From Sebastes aleutianus (taxonomy: Eukaryota; Chordata; Actinopteri; Perciformes; Sebastidae), in the NCBI GenBank assembly GCA_916700875.1, contig CAKAKS010000034.1:15648695-15712694 (forward strand): a stretch of 64,000 nucleotides of DNA, in the 5' to 3' direction. Position 1 is the first letter of the stretch, and every line of letters begins with the position of its first letter. The notes beneath the pieces are model-generated. The model saw only the letters and a program-made list of their open reading frames with translations, had not been told where the DNA came from and searched no databases. The position numbers were made by a program, and so were the translations under genes. Positions 58,852 through 64,000 of this stretch are shown here, one piece after another.

Positions 58852-61804
58852 TCACTTCTTAGCCAGTTCTTTGGATATCTCCTCCAGCGTGCGACCTTTG
58901 GTCTCTGGGACACAGAGGATGACGAACACCAGGAGAACAAAGCACATGGCAGCGTAGAGGAACATCACATTGGGAAGGCCAATCTTTTCTAGAAAAACAA
59001 GAGCAAAAGAAATGTGTCCTCAAATGGCTGAACACAGCCTCAGGCAGAATGCTTGTGTGTTTTACCTGCTATGACCTTACGACTGCACCTTTGTTGGCTC
59101 GATGTCACCTTTTTTTTTTCTTTTTTTATTGAGGAACGTTTTTCTACACAGGATTAAAAACTGAATTGCTCTGACGTTTAGGGCGGCAACTAACGATTAT
59201 TTTCATTGTCGATTAATCTATTGATTATTTACTCAATTAACTGATTACTTGTTTGGTCTACAAAATGTAAGAAGATGGTGAAAAATGTCGATCAGTGTTT
59301 CCCAAAAGCCAAAGATGACGTCTTCAAATTGTTTGTTTTGTCCACACAACTCAAAGATATTCAGTTTACTGTCATAGACGAGTAAAGAAACCAGAAAATA
59401 TTCACATTTAAGAAGCTGGAATCAGAGAATTTTTTTTTTTTTTCTTTAATAATTACTCAAACCGATTATCAAAATAGTTGGCGATTTATTTAATAGTTGA
59501 CAGCTGATCGATTAATCGTTGCCGTTCTAATTAAGTTTAAATGAACTTGACAGACATGACATAGGCAAAAAAAAAAGGGCTGCAACTAATAAAAAAAGAA
59601 ACGGTTCATATCAAAGACTACAAATTTGAATAGTGACAAACTGTTTTAGGTGTCTTCCTGTTTTGCTAGTGCCTCCACAACAGGTGGGCAGTGTGACTGA
59701 ACCAGTAGTAGGAACAAGGTGAGACACACCTCATTTTTTCAAGAACAAACAAATGAAACGTGTTTAGCATGAAATCTCTGGCTGTAAACAGTATAGAGTT
59801 TGCTGGTTGTTGTGATCTATCTTGGCCTGTTCTGGGCAAAAGATACAGAAATGGATCTACTAGTGAATACTTGCCTTAATTGCATAGACAGTTTCAGTAA
59901 AATGATAGCTCTACCACAATTACTTGAACCTACAATTAATAAATAACACACACACACACCTGTAATTGTGAGGAAGGTCATGGAGATGAGCAGGTTAGTG
60001 GCCCAGTTTACAGCCGACACCACAGACACCGCCCTGCCTCTGACTCCCATTGGAAAGATCTCACTGAGAACCACATACACCACTGGAAAGAGAAGGAAAC
60101 AAAGACATGTACAAGGGCGTAAGGGGCCGTGGTTAATAAGGCATAAATACAAATAACATGATCCAGAATAACTTTGTACAATTTTGATATTTGACGATTT
60201 TTTGTGGGGAGTTGTAGGCTTTTAAATCAGGGTCCACACTTCTTTATCTGGGGAACTTGAGCGTTTCAATGTATACTTTACCTAGGCCTAGTTATTGTAT
60301 GATAACCATTGTTGTACTTTGTACTTCACAGTACGACGTGTTATAAGCTGCAGGGAAGGGAGTGGGTGAATAAAAGTGAATGAATGGGTTCTTACTTGGT
60401 CCGAGGCTAATGGAGAAGGCTGCCACATACACCAGCAAGCTGATCAGTGACGCCCACTTCAGTACGGAAGACACTTCTCCAGAAGTCCTTCCTCCTCCTG
60501 ACTCCCCAATCCCATCATCTTCTTTGTTAGTCCGCTGTGCCTCCTCACTGCTCCACTGGCTGGGGAGGTCAGTAGAAAAAATGCTACCGTTGTCCAAGTC
60601 TATAGAGGTTCCGTTTAAATCCCATGGCATTTGCGTGTGGTTTAGTATAGTTTGACTTTTACACAGGCTGGTGAGGTTAGTGTGGCTCTGCAGTGTCAAT
60701 GTGCCAAGTGCAATTAGCGACATTCCCATCGCGACAGAACCCACACACAAAAAGCTCTTGGTTCCAACGCGGTCGACCAGCAGCACGGCCGGGATGGTGC
60801 CAACTACTTTGACCACTCCGAACCCTGTGGAGGCCAAGGTTGCCGCGGCGTCACTGTTGAAGCCTACGCTGCGTAGAAGTGGTGAAGCGTAGTAGAGGAT
60901 GTTAGGCTGACCTGTAGCCTGCTGAAGGAAGACTAAGGCCACACCTGTTAGCAGCCGTGAACGCAAGTTGGCCTTGGTACTGAACAACTCCCAGAAACTA
61001 TGCTCTGATTCCTCTTTAAGTCCTGCCTGGATGTCCCTGAGCTCCTTTTCCACATGCACCTGAACCCCACCTCTCATTCTGGCCAGCACTATCCTGGCCT
61101 GCTCCACTTTACCCTGGGTAACCAGGAAGCGTGGACTGGGTGGGAGGAACATGAGTACACCGATCTGCAGCAGCGCTGGGGGGATTACCAGTCCAAATGT
61201 AAACGCCCAGCCATTGGGCACGGTAGCGAAGGCGTAACTACAGCTGAATCCCAGCATTACACCCACAACCAACATCAGCTCGTACAGCGTCACCAGCAGA
61301 CCCCTCCTCTCCCTCGGCGAGATCTCTGCAATGTACAGACAGGCCGCCGTCCCCGACAGCGCCGTTCCCATGCCGACTATCACCCGGCCCAGCGTGATTG
61401 CAATAAATGAGGTGACTGCGATGTGCACGACGCTCCCTACGACCACCACGGAGGCGCTCAGGAGCAGAGAGCAGCGGCGGCCGTAGCGATCCAGAATAGG
61501 ACCTCCGGCCAGGCAGACGAGGAGAGCGCCGAGCAGGATGGAACTGACCAGCAGTTCTTGTTCCCGGCAGGAGAGGGAGAGGAGACCCCGCAGCTGCAGC
61601 AGGACTCCAGAGGTCAGGCCCAATTCATAGCCCAGCATCAGGCCGCTCAGAGAGGCCGTTCCAGCCGCTACCACCAGCAGCCAGCTGCTGCCTGGAGAGA
61701 GGAACAGAAACAGAGAGAGAGTCAGAGAATATAAGATATCAGCTTCCCAACAAAAGGCTACCTACCTACCTACCTGTATGCAATCTGCCCGTGCCCTGAT
61801 GCAT
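58852..61804 (-). CDS. slc2a12: Facilitated glucose transporter member 12 (GLUT12)
   Basis: Complement join of 61,774-61,804, 60,396-61,691, 59,960-60,082 and 58,852-58,988; phases agree at every GT-AG junction. With the ATG at 61,802-61,804 this gives 528 residues (human 617). The first exon is provisional, since a longer N-terminus is possible. Class III hexose transporter signs: GYELG in TM1, DRYGRR (78-83) and ERRG (138-141) loop motifs, PPSPRFL (194-200), QQATGQPN in TM7 (267-274), and a long exofacial loop between TM9 and TM10 (about 345-418) with four N-glycosylation sequons (NLT 349, NHT 361, NGT 370, NGS 378). TM10 starts GPMVYVVLSEIFP, and the protein ends PETKGRTLEEISKELAKK. Human GLUT12 carries GPMPWLVLSE in TM10 and a tail about 45 residues longer. 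GLUT10 is less likely given neighbours and LKW…VYVAAFSI wording. Moves glucose and related hexoses across plasma or endomembranes. Confidence 0.93.
59179..59530. mobile_element. MITE in slc2a12 last intron
   Basis: Begins 'tagggcggcaactaacgatt' and ends 'gattaatcgttgccgttcta', inverted repeats of a very common fish family. A second partial start ('gggctgcaactaataa') occurs at about 59,577. Non-coding. Confidence 0.75.
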
Positions 61805-61840
61805 TACACCGGAGTCTTCCACAAGCTGCTGGCTCGACAA
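61774..61840 (-). other. slc2a12: Alternative longer reading of the slc2a12 N-terminal exon
   Basis: The frame that joins the large exon stays open upstream of the ATG as LSSQQLVEDSGV, back to a possible acceptor tactcacag|TTG at 61,841. If this acceptor is used, the exon is internal (67 bp, phase 0 entry), and the true start lies further upstream. The pyrimidine tract is poor. The donor lies at the edge of a GTAG tetramer run (cag|gtaggtaggtagg). Confidence 0.4.
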
Positions 61841-61944
61841 CTGTGAGTACAATAGGCATGTTTGTTGATTACATTCGTTACAATATGTTTAAGTTCATAA
61901 TGATAATTTTGGGGGAGTGGTTTTGGAGGGAGCCCTGAAGGGAT

Positions 61945-62350
61945 GAGCTGTCAGGGTTGCCAACTTGGCATCTTTCTCGCTAGATTTAGTGACGTTTGGA
62001 GCTACTTTCATTGGAAAGGAGTTGGGGTGAGTTTTTCAGTTGGATACTTTCAAAATCAAGCTGGTTTCTCCAATATTGCTGACCCCAGCTTTAATACGCT
62101 TTTAAACATTAGTAATAATACTGTATATAGGCAATTATTATATTAAGAATGTGCACAACTTAAGGTACATAAAATGACACTAAATTGGCCACAAATGACT
62201 CTGCCCCAGGTGTGGGTGTATTTCCTTCCTAGTTAGACATTTGTCATGCTCATTTTTTAGCAGCAAGGAAGTCACAAGGGAGATGATCAGGTCGAAGTGT
62301 CGGCGAGCATCTGTTGCAGCGAGGCGTTAAAGAGCAAGACACCGCACGGC
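61945..62350. repeat. Interspersed fish repeat 5' of slc2a12
   Basis: Contains 'gtcagggttgccaacttggc' and 'ctcgctagatttagtgacg', words of a widespread fish repeat. It continues with GC-rich 'ggtcgaagtgtcggcgagc'. Boundaries uncertain. Confidence 0.4.
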
Positions 62351-63531
62351 AGTGAGCGGGGCCAACAACACAACCATTTGTTCCCTTCTGAGCGATCAAA
62401 CAAGTAGTGTTCTTGTTTACGGCTAGTAACGTTTTAAAGCAGCCGATGGTCTCACGCGCAGTTGCAGTAATCAGGTTATTAGCGTGATAATCTCACCAAA
62501 AGCGGTGTTGTCAGGCAGCAGCAAAATATAATACAATATGTTATTGTGTCCATACATTGTTGTCATAGCACAGAAACTCAACTAACAAAACCTTCAGTCA
62601 AGGAAATGAGTTATAGTAAAAAGAGAATCTAAATCGCCCATCAGAAGAGGCACTGTACGTACGTACATGACAGCATGATGTCAGAGGGGAGAACGCTGTA
62701 AAAGGTCACTTAGCATTAATAAATCACTACACAAAAATAAAACATATGGTAATATATTTTAAAGGACCTGGATGCCATAACTTTTGGCAGGGTCACAGCT
62801 TTTCTCCCCCCAACCATGAGTTGTCTTAAAAGTGCTGACTGTGTGGAATTAGAGGTCGGATGTTCACAAGAAGAATGCCCATCAATCCTGTAAATCATTG
62901 TGAGCGTGTGTGTGTGTATGCTTTGTCTTGTCACTGGGAGTTAACAGATATGTCTTATCATTAGAGAGATAGGAAAGAAACAAATCTGAGTGAATCAAAC
63001 GTGATGAGCTTAGCATGTGGACATACATACTATTTACATATATTTCAAACTTATGAATTAAAAACTGTAATATGCATGAGCTTTTTTTTTATATTCATAT
63101 GAACAGTCATAAACTTCCACCATTATTGATCCTTGTACTTGTTTTATTGCTGAAGTACTGCTGTCGACGTCCATTTTTCCTTTGACAGCTTTGACTAAAC
63201 AAGACTGCACTTGAATTATTATTGTTTAAACGCGCTGAGTTTGTTTTTAAAGCAGGCTGTAGACTTAGATGCTAAGGTATTTAAATGCAATTGTCCTAAT
63301 AATCTTGCTAGTGAGACTTTTTTCTTTCGTTCTAACATCATTCTCATGGCCCATGCAAGAAAAACAGAAACGCAGCTGTAAACTGCAGGGTCCTATAAAG
63401 TAATTTGCTTCAACTGTTACACTGCATACCCCTCTCTGGATTACAATATTTAATATATGTAAGACTGTACTCTCTTGTAATGAGTCTTTAAGCTACTGTG
63501 TAATCGGCTTACAGTTTAGTTACATTTCTAC
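62351..63531. other. slc2a12 upstream/intronic, nothing recognised
   Basis: AT-rich DNA with one short GT run (about 62,905-62,917). The 72-codon minus frame at 62,716-62,934 begins in that run and is unsupported. Confidence 0.45.
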
Positions 63532-63690
63532 TTCAGGTTTCTTCCTGAAACATTTAAAACTAGAGACCATCTTGCGATGGGATCACACCAGCCGCTATGC
63601 CAAATCAACCAATGGCCCCTTCCCCATTCCTACCCCCCTACTTCCGATGCCCTTGCTCGGACCACGCCCATCTTCGAACCAGACTTTAAT
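63532..63690 (-). promoter_or_regulatory. slc2a12: Candidate slc2a12 promoter and first coding exon
   Basis: On the minus strand a KLF/GC-type GGGCGTGG (about 63,660-63,673) and an inverted CCAAT word (CCATTGGTTGA) precede ATG at 63,568-63,570. It opens 13 codons (MVSSFKCFRKKPE) up to GAA|gtagaa at 63,532. The exon ends in phase 0, compatible with the phase-0 acceptor at 61,841. The donor is weak and no homology confirms it. Confidence 0.25.
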
Positions 63691-63820
63691 TTGATCTTAA
63701 CTATCCATCTGTAAAGTTTTGGGACTGTATCTTGCACGGTTGTGACGCTATTGCGCTGTCCTCAGACAGACAGTTATACCTGGCTCAAAACCGCCTCTGT
63801 GGTAGTTCCTGATATACGGT

Positions 63821-63916
63821 AGGTATCTTCAGGACACAGTAGGTATCTTCAGGACACAGTAGGTGTCTTCAGGACACAGTAGGTGTCTTCAGGACACAGT
63901 AGGTGTCTTCAGGACA
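63821..63916. repeat. 20 bp minisatellite
   Basis: Unit 'aggtrtcttcaggacacagt' occurs four times perfectly apart from A/G at one site, plus a partial fifth copy. Confidence 0.95.
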
Positions 63917-64000
63917 AATTTTGCCATGATGAGTCACATGCAGACTCACAGGGTGAAAACAATGCCAGCATCACTGTAGTGGCTCATAATGAGATTAATA

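Noticed and set aside
61672..61674. GTG as the start of the 460-residue slc2a12 frame
   Set aside because: It is a valine codon within the exon. The exon begins at the AG acceptor before 61,691 and eukaryotic initiation at GTG there is unlikely.
61054..61734. Plus-strand frames of 118 and 103 codons
   Set aside because: They are antisense shadows of the large GC-rich slc2a12 exon.
1..64000. CRISPR arrays, operons, phage or toxin-antitoxin type systems
   Set aside because: The window is spliced vertebrate DNA; none of these is present.

Overview
This is vertebrate nuclear DNA, almost certainly from a ray-finned (teleost, probably percomorph) fish. Three spliced genes can be read exon by exon. 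Their order matches one human chromosome 6q23 neighbourhood (TCF21 - TBPL1 - SLC2A12). The rest is AT-rich non-coding DNA full of (CA)n microsatellites and the short non-autonomous transposons, LINE tails and TTAA-flanked MITEs typical of fish genomes. There are no operons, CRISPR arrays, phage or bacterial systems.

Region by region. 1-23,680: a gene-free stretch 3' of tcf21 made of MITEs, hAT-like elements, microsatellites, a broken C1q-domain gene copy (about 16,518-17,472), and a few non-repetitive GC-rich or motif-rich islands that may be regulatory. The neighbouring mammalian gene EYA4 is not seen here. 23,681-26,207 (minus): tcf21, two coding exons, 164 residues. Its 2.0 kb intron carries tandem partial copies of itself, including one copy of the last 18 codons of exon 1. 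26,208-47,433: intergenic DNA with repeats and a few possible enhancers. 47,434-48,750: a 13-copy, ~101 bp minisatellite directly upstream of the tbpl1 promoter. 48,760-57,370 (plus): tbpl1, a non-coding first exon (inferred), a duplicated and transposon-riddled first intron, then six coding exons giving 187 residues. 58,852-61,804 (minus): slc2a12 (GLUT12), four coding exons readable, with the N-terminal exon(s) uncertain. It converges tail-to-tail with tbpl1. 61,805-64,000: slc2a12 5' region, with a possible first exon and promoter near 63,530-63,690.

The three genes are not a pathway. tcf21 is a mesodermal bHLH regulator, tbpl1 a TBP paralogue acting in core-promoter selection, and slc2a12 a class III facilitative hexose transporter. 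They are together because of conserved synteny. No previously undescribed biological system is evident. The most interesting local signals are the in-frame exon-1 relic in the tcf21 intron, the promoter-proximal minisatellite and intron duplication in tbpl1, the non-canonical transmembrane-10 motif of GLUT12, and the C1q pseudogene.
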